Assembly (NCBI GenBank): GCA_029204045.2
Contig: CM055069.1
Location: 19,820,825-19,884,824, forward strand
Direction of reading: 5' to 3'
DNA: 64,000 nucleotides
DNA from: Tillandsia leiboldiana
Lineage: Eukaryota; Streptophyta; Magnoliopsida; Poales; Bromeliaceae
Shown: in pieces, positions 10,278 to 20,326 of the stretch
How positions within the stretch are numbered: position 1 is the first letter of the stretch
How the letters are laid out: every line of letters begins with the position of its first letter
Notes under the pieces: model-generated
What the model was told of the DNA's origin: nothing
The model's database searches: none
Seen by the model: only the letters and a program-made list of their open reading frames with translations
Translations under genes and position numbers: made by a program

Positions 10278-10709
10278 GCACCGTTTTGCGTGCGGTCCCC
10301 GACGGCGTGCTCCATTTTGCGTGCGGACTCCGTTTTGCGTGCGGATTCCGGCACCGTGCACCATTTTGCGTGCGGACTCCGGCATCGTGCACCGTTTTGC
10401 GTGCGGACTCTGTTTTGCGTGCGGACTTTGGCACCGTGCACCGTTTTGCGTGCGGACTCCGGCACCGTGCACCGTTTGCGTGCGGACTCCGACATCGTGC
10501 ACCGTTTTGCGTGCGGACTCCGGCACCGTGCACCGTTTTGCGTGCGGACTCCGGCATCGTGCACCGTTTTGCGTGCGGACTCCGTTTTGCGTGCGGACTC
10601 CGGCATCGTGCACCATTTTGCATGCGGACTCCGGTATCATGCACCGTTTTGCGTGCGGACTCCGTTTTGCGTGCGGACTCCGGCATCGTGCTCCGTTTTG
10701 CGTGCGGAT
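10278..10709 (+). repeat. 31-bp minisatellite in A 5' LTR
   Basis: About 16 copies of the TTTTGCGTGC core occur with spacers far more uniform (GGACTCCGGCACCGTGCACC) than in LTR F. Because 31 is not a multiple of 3, the unit cycles through all frames. Several frames stay open on both strands and give peptides with a 31-residue period; these are by-products. The matching array in the 3' LTR is 37901-38332. Confidence 0.88.
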
Positions 10710-10719
10710 CGCGTGGAAG

Positions 10720-10747
10720 CCAATTGCAAGTGTCTACGAGCAATTGG
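10720..10747 (+). other. Inverted repeat after the A minisatellite
   Basis: CCAATTGC and GCAATTGG form 8-bp arms around AGTGTCTAC-type loop sequence, as in LTR F at 2664-2691. Confidence 0.7.
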
Positions 10748-12578
10748 TGGCAAATCGAGGTGGGTGGCCTTATCTCCAAGTTCTATGGACTGTACAATAA
10801 TTCTACTGATGTAGGACTATGCATGATAGTTTATTTTCTTGTGTAGCATGATAGATTGTAGGAATTGTTATTCCTTTTATCATCTGTTAATATAGTTATC
10901 TTGGAACTTGACCTAGCATCCCCGTCATATGTTGCATGTGTAACCAGACCAGTAGAAAACTCTCATTTGGGCTAGGGTTATTTATGTTTAGACACCCACA
11001 CTGTTTTTCTATTCCTGGACATAGTGTTATCCTCGACCGGGTAGTGGGCCGAGAGGTCGGGACTGTCTTTTAGTGTGGGATGCGTTTGCACTCGTGCTTG
11101 GGAGCAGAGTGGAGTCTGGTGGTTGTTGTGGGTTGCTTATCTGTGCCGGGAGCCGTTTGGGTAAACGGTAGTCCCAGGAGGTCTTGTATCCCTGTTGTGC
11201 TGTCGTGGAAGAGAGCCATTGAGCAGACGGTGGTCCCGGGCCGTCGAGTATCTTTCGGTCAGTGATGTTGGGAACCGTTGGGGTTAACGGTGGTCCCAGG
11301 TCGTTGAGTGTTGTCCGACCAGTACTGTTGGCCTGAGTTGTGGGTCGTTCCTGGCTGTGGAGTACCTCCAGCCAGTGTGCTTTGTGCTGCGAGCTGTTGG
11401 AGAGGCTAGTGTCTCGTGTTTCGTGTGAGCTGATCAGCTGAGTCGTCGAGAGTGCTCCGACTGTTGTGCGAGATATTTGGGGATCTTGAGTCCTACCGTT
11501 CTGGGAGTGAGCGTGGTTTTTGACTATAGCCTGCTTATGCCAATTTGTGATACTCTATGCCGCGCCATTTTCCTCAGTTGGAGTCGCGTCCCTGAGATGC
11601 CGCTGTGGATACGATGTTTGGCCTGTTGAGGCAGTTTTCCGCAGTGGATGCAACGATGGGCCTGTTGAGGCAGTTTTGCACGAGGGGTGAGTTAGTCGGG
11701 TAGGACGCCCCACGTAAATCCCGTCCTCATGTGGATGTGTGGTAGTGGGCAGGTGCGTTCCTAGTCGACAGGCGCAGTCTTGACTGGACCCTATGAGGCA
11801 GTCAGTTCGATTGGGTCTATTGAGCACCTTGGGTGCGAGTGGTCTCTTTTACTTTCATCTGTTCCACTTTTTGAGTATCTAGATAGAGGCATGGTAGCTA
11901 TAGAGTAGCCCCAGCTTTTTTTGTACAGATTTCATTGCACTGTCATCTTTTACCTCTAGTAGACTTAGTGGGCAGACCGTTGGGCTTGTTGACGGCACCC
12001 ACTGAGAACTACTGTGGGAAGTACTTCTCACACCCGTCGTGGTGTCTTTTCCCCAGGAACTTCTTCTCCTGTTCCTGTTGCTCCAGTTGCTGATCCTTCT
12101 GACCGAGGCGAGGGAGTCGCGAGCTAGTTCCCTACCCGTCGTTGGAGTGTAGCGGTACCCCTTCAGAGGTGAGCTTCAGTAGATTAGTTTACTTCTTTTT
12201 CCTCTGTTGAGAGACCTTTGTTGTGAGGTATAGAGTTGTACTTTATTTTACAGTTTGAGAGACTGATGTAGTGAGGATATTTTTGTAGTGAGAGCTTGTA
12301 CACCGATGTACTTTATTGGAGATATCTCCCTTTTGAGTTTTGTATCAGAGGACTTTGTATACGATCGTATTTGCGAGATGGATATTGTATTATTTTCAGT
12401 TGTACAGTGTTTGGTTTTCCGTTCTTAGTAGTTTACTTTCAGCTCTGATATCTGTATTTCTGTAGTTGATTCTTTTTGCAGGTTAGACGCTTCGTCTGTA
12501 CGGCAGTTTCCGTACAGATGGCGGATCTTTTAGGGAGCCCGGGTCGCAGTTTCGACCTCGGGGCGTGACAGATTAGAG

Positions 12579-12593
12579 TGGTATCAGAGCCTA
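12579..12593 (+). other. Primer-binding site of A (tRNA-Met)
   Basis: GTGGTATCAGAGCCT begins 8 bp after the LTR end. TGGTATCAGAG is the complement of the initiator tRNA-Met 3' end used by most plant LTR elements. Confidence 0.9.
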
Positions 12594-12627
12594 GGTTGTA
12601 GGTCGTGGTGGACTTAGAAACCCTAGG
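12590..12627 (+). promoter_or_regulatory. Leader CCTAGG palindrome pair (A)
   Basis: CCTAGG at 12590-12595 and 12622-12627. The same palindrome recurs just after the primer site in I (33497-33502, 33464-33469), B (43849, 43861, 43889) and D (57014). It is a candidate RNA dimerisation or packaging signal by analogy with retroviral leaders; this is inference. Confidence 0.4.
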
Positions 12628-13199
12628 CTTGTGGTTGGACATTAGGATGACTACGTGAGAGTCGTGACTTATAGCGAGAGTCTTGATTGAGTTTTTACCT
12701 CTCCCAAGAGACGGGATGAGTGTTTGCCATGTTTACTTTCCCAAGCGATTATGTTGGCTGCGACAACATAATGCTATGGAATGGATGACATGTCTTAGAC
12801 TTTCGCTAGATTGGGTCGTTTGGTTGTTGTGTCCTGACGTTTGTTATTGTGCAGTGGACTACGATACTCCTGAGACGTCGTGTTGTGAAGAGGACACACC
12901 CCGCACCTGATGAGTACCCGAGCAGCGGGAGGCAGAGCTATCAGAGCAGAGCGAGACTCAGGAGTTTGTGTGTTGAGATAGTTTCCCACTTTAACCGAGA
13001 GGGGCCGAATCCCTGAACGGTAAGGGATCGAGAACTCCGATAGGCTGAGCCTAGAGTATGTTCTTGTTTGATTGGGGTTCTAGGCACCGGTCTATCGAGA
13101 TTTTCGGATTCTTACCGCGTCAGTCGGTTCTTCTCGCCTATGAGTGGGGTGTTGTAGTGGGAGCCGTTTGGAGTGACGGCGGTTCCAGCTGTGTAGATA
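12628..13199 (+). pseudogene. Degenerate leader and gag start of A
   Basis: The text parallels the leader of I, including the GATTATGTTGGCTGC and GACTTTCGCTAGATTGGGTCG stretches and a pyrimidine-rich TATTGTGCAG (AG at 12853-12854), like the candidate splice acceptor of I. Where I has the gag ATG, A has ATA (12864-12866), so gag initiation is lost. From about 13070 the sequence becomes LTR-like (GGGAGCCGTTTGG block) and leads into the 30-bp repeats. A reading frame at 13058-13516 runs across the repeats but has no homology to gag. Confidence 0.55.
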
Positions 13200-13460
13200 C
13201 TTCCCACTGGCCGAGCTACCAGATGGATGCATTGCCCCTGGCCGAGCTACCAGGTGGGCACTTTTCCCTGGCCGAGTTACCAGGAGGATACTTCCCACTG
13301 GCCGAGCTACCAGATGGATGCATTTCCCCTGGCCGAGCTACCAGGTGGGCACTTTTCCCAAGCCGAGTTACCAGGAGGACACTTCCCATTGGCCGAGCTG
13401 CCAGATGGGTACATACCTCTGGCCGAGTTACCAGGTGGGTACATGCCCTGGCCGAGTTAC
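13200..13460 (+). repeat. ~30-bp minisatellite, nine copies
   Basis: The unit CTGGCCGAGCTACCAGGTGG starts near 13208, 13239, 13269, 13299, 13330, 13360, 13390, 13420 and 13449, so the period is 29-31 bp. A single related unit occurs in LTR G (about 7431) and, inverted, in the LTRs of I (about 26533-26590, 34268-34326). The Copia element inserted into the last unit; the flanking sequence resumes at 24559. Confidence 0.88.
13456..13460. repeat. Target-site duplication of Copia element (GTTAC)
   Basis: GTTAC at 13456-13460 is repeated at 24554-24558, immediately outside the Copia LTRs. Confidence 0.95.
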
Positions 13461-13687
13461 TGTTACGGAATTTGAGTTGGCGTAGTTTCGTGAAAGTCTC
13501 AAGTCTTGAAGATTGAAGGTGAAGAAAGTTGGATCATTTAACTCAATCTCAAGAAAGAAGAATTCAAAAGGATCAGGTATGTTTAACTAAAGATTTTGTG
13601 TGATCCGAATACTTCTTGTAGTGTAGAAACACTTGGAAGAATCTTTTATTGCATAAAAATCAAAAACTGGACTTGGGACATGTTCAA

Positions 13688-13968
13688 GATCCGGATCAGC
13701 TTGTTCGATCCGGATCCCGAAGGTGGTTCGTTCATACATCAGTTCAATCCGGATCGTAGTCTCTTGATCCGGATCCCGAACAGTGAGTTTACCATTTTCC
13801 TTGAACGATCCGGATCATGCTTCGCAATCCGGATCCCGAACATTGATGTTTGGTAAACTGTATGAACGATCCGGATCATGCACTTCGATCCGGATCCCGA
13901 ACCTTCGTTTTTCTGGAACTGGCTGACTCGTTACGACGATCCGGATCACAGCTAGTCCGATCCGGATC
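13688..13968 (+). promoter_or_regulatory. Paired GATCCGGATC palindromes (LTR enhancer candidate)
   Basis: Ten copies of (G/A)ATCCGGATC form five pairs. Pairs start near 13688, 13746, 13807, 13868 and 13938 (58-70 bp apart), and members of a pair are about 19-21 bp apart. The second member is mostly followed by CCGAA. The array ends about 67 bp before the TATA box. The 3' LTR copy is at about 23436-23716. Confidence 0.75.
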
Positions 13969-14034
13969 GCCGTCCGTAAAATTTCCAGAAATATTAGGTT
14001 TTTGATTCTTATCTCCTTCCTAGGGTTTCTAACC

Positions 14035-14041
14035 TATAAAT
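14035..14041 (+). promoter_or_regulatory. TATA box of Copia LTR
   Basis: TATAAAT in the context AACCTATAAATACACCC, downstream of the palindrome array. Transcription would start about 30 bp later, which puts the hairpin array at 14330 in the RNA. Confidence 0.7.
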
Positions 14042-14325
14042 ACACCCTATGATTCTTTTTCTAGGGTGAATCCACATAGTCAATAGCCGTCATTTTCATA
14101 TATCATTTTATACGGCTATAGATCCACATATAGAGAAGAAAGGAAATCATTAGAGAACACTCTATGTTTCTTCATCTATATTGATTAGTTTGATTCTAGG
14201 TTTTCATACTCACATCTTGAGTTGAATCAAACTAATGAATACTTAGATGGTATTTCCGATCTATCTTTGATCTAAGTATTCGGCGGATCATCACCACCCA
14301 AAACAACGATTTACCCCAAAAATCG

Positions 14326-14504
14326 GTGCGTGGATTCGCGTGTCCTTGTGGATTCAAGGTTCAACCGCTCTCGTGGATTCGGAGCGAGGCACGTTCGTGG
14401 ATTCGAAGGGTGCTATTGGGTGAAGACCGTGGATTCGGTCGGACGTCGTGGATTCGACGTTGGACGCCGTGGATTCGGCGTTGGGCGCAGATCGTGGATT
14501 CGAG
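14326..14504 (+). other. Eight-hairpin array with invariant GTGGATTC loop
   Basis: GTGGATTC occurs at 14330, 14348, 14373, 14397, 14429, 14448, 14469 and 14494. The flanks are inverted complements that differ between copies: CCTT/AAGG, CGCTC/GAGCG, GACC/GGTC, ACGTC/GACGT, ACGCC/GGCGT, and TTC/GAA with outer GCAC/GTGC. The last copy has only TC/GA. Changed but still complementary arms around a fixed loop are the pattern of a selected structure. The same array in the 3' LTR is at about 24074-24252. Confidence 0.75.
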
Positions 14505-14807
14505 AAGCGTCGCGGAGCGAGCGGAGAAGATCCTCTAGGAGCGTATGGAAAAGGTTGAGTCGTAAGTGTGTACGGTAAATCACCTTGTACGTGTTTTAAT
14601 TCTAGTGGATTTCTGCCGTGTTATCGGTCCCGTGGTTTTTTACTCCGGTGATGGAGTTTTCCACGTAAAAATCTTGCGTATTATTTTTATTTCCGCATTG
14701 GGTTTTTATCGCAATGATCTTTTGAGTGTTTATGCGTTTACACCTATTCACCCCCCTCTAGGTGTTTTTTCCCCTATTTAGATCCGTATTACATATAACC
14801 CAACAAG

Positions 14808-14818
14808 TGGTATCAGAG
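14808..14818 (+). other. Primer-binding site of Copia (tRNA-Met)
   Basis: TGGTATCAGAG begins 2 bp after the 5' LTR end, as usual for plant copia elements. Confidence 0.93.
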
Positions 14819-14838
14819 AGGGAATAGGGTTGTAAACA

Positions 14839-16335
14839 ATGGTTGAAGGTGGAAACATCAACCGACCCCCGTTCTTCGATGGAACAAATTATGCGTACTG
14901 GAAAGTATGGATGAAAGCCTTTTTAATTTCCATCGACGAACGGGTGTGGCAATCAATTGAATTAGGATGGTCTAATCCAACTGAATTTAATGGTGATGTT
15001 CGCACCTTAAAACCTAGGTCGAAATGGACCAAGGAAGAGTTAGATTCATCTTCTTACAATGGCAAGGGAATTAATGCTATCTTTAATGCCTTATCTCAAA
15101 CTGAATTCTCTCGCGTCTCGGCATGTGAGACTGCGAAAGAAATCTGGGATGTTCTTCAGGTTACACATGAGGGAACTAACCTCGTGAAGATTCAGAAACT
15201 ACAAATGCTTACGAGCAAGTTTGACTCTATCTTAATGGCAGAAAATGAATCTTTCACGGACTACTATACACGATTGCAAGACATCGTAAACTCATGTGCT
15301 AATCTGGGAGAGAAGATTCCAGAATTTAAGATTGTAAGAAAAATCTTAAGAACTCTTCCTGAACGATTTCGCCCAAAGGTTACTGCCATTGAAACTATTA
15401 AACACCCGGACGAAATACGTGTAGAAGAATTAGTTGGTTCATTGCAAACTTATGTAATGACATTTACTACTAACAATTCTTCTGGAAAGGCATCCACTTC
15501 TAAGTTTTCAGGTTATGCGTTGAAAACAACTAAGGAAGAAGACGCGGATATGTCCTCCTCAGACGATGACGAGAACCTTTCTATGGAGGAATTTGAGAAA
15601 CAGCTCGCTCTCTTGACAAGGAAGTTTAGCCGCAACTTTCGAAGGGGTAATTCAAGCAAATCTCCATCCTTCGGAAAGTCGAACAAAGGCAAGGGTACTT
15701 CAGGTTACAAGTCAAGAAAGCAAGAGAACTTCTCAAAGGATAAGAAAAGTTCAGAAGGACAACTACAATGCTTCAAATGTCGAGGCTACGGCCACATTGC
15801 AACGGAATGTCCTAATAAGTATCCGGCAAAGAAGAAGGCGATGCAAGTCGTCACTTGGGATGACAACTCAACGTCAAATGAGTCGTCTTCGAGTGATGAA
15901 GAAAAGAGCTCCACCGCTTTCCACGCGTCCGTATCTTCACCCTTCATGTGCTTTATGGCAAGTACATCCGAGTCGTTGTCCAACTCCACTGTTGAAAAGA
16001 ACGCAACGGACAACGAATTGGATGATTCGGAAGGTGAAGAATTTGCTCTAGCCTATCACAGATCTTTACGGGATTTAAAGAAACCGGCTAAGCAAAACAA
16101 GGGGTTGAGAGGGAGATTGCAGGATCTCGAAGAAGAAGTAAAAAGGGTAACTTCTCTCTCGACCGATCTTGAAGTGGAAAGGGATAAACTGAAAAAAGAA
16201 AATGTTTCCCTTCAAGAGTCCAATGAGCAACTCGAGAAGAACTATATAGATATGGTGAACAAAGCGAACTATTTCTTGAAGCTCTACGGCGAGGCCCGAC
16301 GGGAAAAATTGGAAATGACAGAGACCATTTGCTAA
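14839..16335 (+). CDS. gag: Copia Gag, truncated by an in-frame stop
   Basis: The 498-codon ORF starts at an ATG 20 bp after the primer site. It has an N-terminal copia Gag region beginning with a PPFFDGTNYAYWK-type motif (residues ~12-24), a UBN2-type Gag domain (~60-200), acidic and serine-rich linkers, one CCHC zinc knuckle (C311-C314-H319-C324, nucleic-acid binding) and a predicted coiled coil (~400-470). Gag would form the virus-like particle in the cytoplasm and package RNA. The TAA at 16333-16335 is premature: the same frame continues open from 16336 to 16860 with conserved Gag features. Confidence 0.88.
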   Translation: MVEGGNINRPPFFDGTNYAYWKVWMKAFLISIDERVWQSIELGWSNPTEFNGDVRTLKPRSKWTKEELDSSSYNGKGINAIFNALSQTEFSRVSACETAKEIWDVLQVTHEGTNLVKIQKLQMLTSKFDSILMAENESFTDYYTRLQDIVNSCANLGEKIPEFKIVRKILRTLPERFRPKVTAIETIKHPDEIRVEELVGSLQTYVMTFTTNNSSGKASTSKFSGYALKTTKEEDADMSSSDDDENLSMEEFEKQLALLTRKFSRNFRRGNSSKSPSFGKSNKGKGTSGYKSRKQENFSKDKKSSEGQLQCFKCRGYGHIATECPNKYPAKKKAMQVVTWDDNSTSNESSSSDEEKSSTAFHASVSSPFMCFMASTSESLSNSTVEKNATDNELDDSEGEEFALAYHRSLRDLKKPAKQNKGLRGRLQDLEEEVKRVTSLSTDLEVERDKLKKENVSLQESNEQLEKNYIDMVNKANYFLKLYGEARREKLEMTETIC

Positions 16336-16860
16336 CTCAAGGATGACTTACAGCAATTTTCCTTAGGAAGGAGTAAGTTGGATAAACTTCTTGGTCTAGG
16401 TCAAACAAACAAGTTCGGCCTCGGATACAATCGAACTGAAGACAATTTTAGTTCGGTTGGGACAGTCTTTGTGCCTCAGTCGGTATCTCCTCCTCCGACA
16501 CCGGAAACCATGACAACCAACGACAACAAGCCTACTTCATCCTCTTCAGAATCGTCAAGCACAAAGGTATGTTTTCGTTGTAATTTTACAGGGCACATTG
16601 AAAGAAATTGCAAGATTGGAGCTCAAAGATCAAATCAACCACATCTTGCAACTGCTACCAATAAGTTCACTCCATGGAATTCAAAGAAGGATTTTCCTAA
16701 AGAAAAGGACATTGGTAGTACTTCAAACAAGACGATGACAAAAGAAAAAGACCAATCTTGCAAGACGTCTTCATCAAGGAAAACTTTTCAACCATTGCCA
16801 ACATACTCCAAAACTCAAAAGGTTTGGGTATGCAAAGGTGAAACCCCTCCTTGTCTTTAA
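16336..16860 (+). pseudogene. gag: Gag C-terminal part after the stop, with second zinc knuckle
   Basis: It is in the same frame as the gag ORF, separated only by the TAA at 16333. It carries a leucine-rich KLDKLLGLGQ-type motif, serine-rich linkers, a second CCHC knuckle from 16570 (CFRC...GH...C) and ends in a WVCKG-type motif that normally precedes the protease in SIRE-like elements. The frame then meets a TAA at 16858, at the edge of a deletion. Confidence 0.8.
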
Positions 16861-19393
16861 TCGCTCTTCGATTAAATCTTGTGTAGTTTATGTATACTAC
16901 TTTCTTTTCTTCTTTTTCTTTTGGCCGACCCGTCAACCATCTTTGGGAGGTAAATGGTACATTTTTTTATTGGTTGATGATTTCTCTCGATTTTCATGGG
17001 TAGCATTTTTAAAAGAGAAAGCTGATACGTTTGACTCTTTTCATGAGATTTGCCATCGTATTATGATTGAAAAGAATGAAAAGATCATTCGTGTTAGAAG
17101 TGATAGAGGTGGAGAATTCATAAATTCAAAATTCATTGATTTTTGCACTTCAAATGGAATCAAACATGAATTCTCGGCACCCTATACACCTCAGCAGAAT
17201 GGTGTTGTTGAGCGCAAGAACAGGGTTGTTCAAGAGATGGCGCGTGTGATGCTTCATAGCCGGAATTTACCGCTACATTTTTGGGCTGAAGCTGTGAACA
17301 CCGCTGTCTATGTCATTAATAGAGTTTACTTGCGCCCAGGAACTTTAAATACACCATATGAGCTGTGGTTTAGTAGAAAACCCAATATCAAATATTTTCG
17401 TGTCTTCGGGAGTCGATGTTACATTTTACGTGACCGTAAAAATCTTGGAAAGTTCGACTCTCGAAGTGATGAAGGGATCTTTCTGGGTTATTCTACGAAT
17501 AGCAGAGCATATCGAGTATTTAACATTGAATCTAAGACGATCGTAGAATCTATAAATGTTAAAGTAGATGAAGCTTCTCACTTTGAAACTGGAAAATCTA
17601 CCCTCGATATCTCTCTAGATGATGATTCTCCTGCTAGTGCATCTTCTCATAATAATACTTCCAATATTAATGATGCATCTAATGGTTCTTCTAGTTTATC
17701 TGATGTGCAGGAATCATCTCATATATCTCCGAGTACTCCGTTCCAACAAACGTTACGAATCTCCAAGGATCATCCGGAATCGAATATTATTGGAGATCCA
17801 CAAGAAGGAGTCAGAACTCGGAGGCAGTTGGTTTGTGGATTCGCTTGCTACGTATCTTTAATCGAACCAAAGAACATAGATGAAGCTCTTCAGGATGACT
17901 ACTGGATTAAAGCAATGCAGGAAGAGCTCCATCAATTTGAGCGAAACAAAGTCTGGGAATTAACGAAGCCTCCAAAGCAACACAATGTGATAGGTACCAA
18001 ATGGATCTTCAAGAACAAGAAAAATGAGGATGGTACTATCATCAGGAACAAGGCACGATTAGTTGCTCAAGGCTACTCTCAAGTAGAAGGTATAGACTTT
18101 GATGAAACCTTCGCCCCTGTAGCTAGACTCGAGTCCATTCGTATACTATTCGTTATTGCTTGTCATTTTAAAATCAAATTATTTCAAATGGACGTTAAGA
18201 GCGCATTTCTAAATGGGTTTTTAAATGAGGAAGTTTATGTGGCTCAACCGAAAGGTTTTGTAGATCATAAACAACCTAACCATGTTTTTCGTTTGAAAAA
18301 GGCTCTTTACGGTCTGAAACAAGCACCGCGAGCATGGTACGAAAGGTTAACAAAGCACCTTTTGGAGAAGGGCTATACTCGAGGGGGAGCTGATAGGACT
18401 CTCTTTGTGAAGCATTATCAAAGCAATTTTATTGTAGCACAAATCTATGTCGATGACATTGTATTTGGCGCAACAAGAGATAATGATGCTTCTAAATTCG
18501 CGGAGACCATGGAAAGCGAATTTGAGATGTCCATGATGGGCGAATTGACTTATTTCCTTGGATTGCAAATTAAACAAAATGATGAAGGTATTCACTTGAG
18601 TCAATCCAAGTATGCAATGGAGTTGGTCAAAAAGTTTGATCTAGAAAATTGTAAAGATTTTCCGACTCCAATGGGAACTAGCCACAAGGGACTTGGAAGT
18701 GAATCACATAGTGAGAATGTAGACGAGAAACTGTATCGAAGTATGATTGGAAGTCTACTTTACCTCACGGCTAGTCGCCCGGATATATCTTTTGGTGTTG
18801 GGATTTGCGCGAGATATCAATCAGCACCAAAGGAGGTTCACCTGAAAGCGGTGAAAAGGATCATCCGGTATATCAAAGGATCAATTAATTTCGGAATTTG
18901 GTATCCTATGGGAACAAGTTTGGATATTGTTGGATACTCAGATGCCGATTGGGCAGGATCAGTGGATGATCGGAAAAGCACGAGTGGTGCATGCTTCTAT
19001 CTTGGCCATTGTCTTGTTGCATGGCACAGTAAAAAGCAGAACTGCATAGCACTCTCGACTGCCGAAGCGGAATACATTTCAGCTGGAAGTTGCTCAACTC
19101 AACTCATTTGGATGAAAAGCGTATTGAGCGACTTCCGCATTTCAGCATCTTCGGTAACAATACTTTGTGACAACACTAGTGCTATTAACATTTCTAAAAA
19201 CCCTGTGTTGCACTCTAGAACAAAACATATTGAACTTAGATATCATTTTCTTAGAGAGCTAGTTGAATCAAATACTCTTCAACTTTCATATATTTCAACT
19301 GAGGATCAATTAGCTGACATTCTAACAAAACCTTTGGATCAAAAACGTTTTATTCATTTACGAAAAGCAATTGGGATGCTTTCCTTGAAATAA
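16838..19393 (+). pseudogene. pol: Copia Pol fragment: integrase (partial), RT, RNase H
   Basis: This open frame of about 850 codons has no ATG start (first codon GTG) and is out of frame with gag. Copia homology begins near residue 30. Integrase keeps D89 and E125 (35 residues between) but lacks the HHCC zinc domain and the first catalytic Asp, which should lie just before the PTR motif. RT has the YVDD catalytic box at residues 537-540 and conserved fingers/palm motifs (~345-600). RNase H has SDADW (D702), a TAEAEY motif and CDN (D778). It ends near ADILTKPL. Aspartic protease is absent. RT and RNase H look intact, but the enzyme could not be produced as a normal Gag-Pol. Confidence 0.87.
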
Positions 19394-20326
19394 TCTTCTT
19401 TTTGAAATCTTTGCTTAGGATAGGTTTTGTATTTGTTTTTGTTTTGTTCATTATCTATGTTTATACATAGGACATTAATTGAGCATAGATCATAATTGAC
19501 TTTAATTGCATCTTTTCGCACATTTAGAAATTTATTATGCTTTTGCTATCATAATATTTCACTGTTGCAATGATCATTTATGTTAATTAAATCATCTTCT
19601 AAAGTGATCAAAGTCAATTTCACTCTCTCTATGATCTCTTGGTATAGTCATTATCTTATTTGACTGCTTAGTCGAGTATGAAATCGAGATCAATATTTGG
19701 TTGAATACTTTATATCTTAAATAATTGATAGCCAATTGAGGGGGAGTCATAGAAAAGGTAAAATGCTCAAAAGATGTGGAAAGAGTTACATCCCAATGAG
19801 GAGTGTGAAAACTACCACCACATGGAGGAAAGAGCTACCACCTCGGTCGTCCGAGTATTGTGTGCAGCTGCCACATGTATACCAAGCATGGTTGTTCAAA
19901 TTTTTGATTAAGTAAAATGCATGTTGAAATACTTGACTCTGTCAAATTTCAAGGTTGGTATAAGGTGGGTCTTTAATGAAAGATGCTCAAAGAGCCACTC
20001 TCTTCAACAGATTGTCTAGATACATTATCTATTATATTTGGGATTTCAAACATCTATTGATCTTTGTATTTCATTTTCTTTACTGAATTGATGATTTGAT
20101 AAAGGCATTACTCATAAGATCAAGTTAGATGTAATTGAAGGTGTTCAACTTTAAGGGATTTAATTTTTGTAAATCTTCGTTTCATTTTTGGATATTATTG
20201 ATAGATTTGGCATAATCTAATTCTTGTTGTATGAAACGATGATTTTTGTTTAAAGTTGATACACATTTGTGCTTACAATCTTTTTCTGGTTTTTCTCTGA
20301 AATTTTCTAAAGAAAAAATTGAGGCC
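19394..20326 (+). other. Copia spacer between pol and the extra ORF promoter
   Basis: AT-rich sequence with no supported ORF. It contains a purine tract GAGGGGGAG (about 19738-19746) like a polypurine tract, placed shortly after pol, and direct repeats around GGAAAGAGCTACCAC. Nothing else is seen. Confidence 0.6.

Larger units (their letters stand above)
9163..12570 (+). repeat. 5' LTR of A
   Basis: It runs from TGTGAGGTCCCGG to GGGGCGTGACA and is 3408 bp, the same length as the 3' LTR. It contains one G-box (9815), a GC-rich U3, a pyrimidine stretch (about 10065-10145), the TTTTGCGTGC minisatellite and a long U5-like tail with no gene. The long ORFs across 9650-10840 come from the repeat array. 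Confidence 0.92.
13461..14805 (+). repeat. 5' LTR of Copia element
   Basis: It starts TGTTACGGAATTTG and ends ATATAACCCAACA. U3 carries the paired GATCCGGATC array and a TATA box at 14035. The transcribed part carries the GTGGATTC hairpin array. It is the same length as the 3' LTR at 23209. Confidence 0.96.

Noticed and set aside
9654..10846. Overlapping ORFs of 220-330 codons on both strands, Cys/Arg/His-rich with a 31-residue period
   Set aside because: They are translations of the 31-bp minisatellite and GC-rich U3 in LTR A, open in several frames on both strands, and repeated in the other LTR (37270-38470). No domain is recognisable.
13058..13516. 152-codon ORF with ten-residue repeats
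   Set aside because: It spans the 30-bp minisatellite and then runs into the Copia LTR, so it is an accidental frame.
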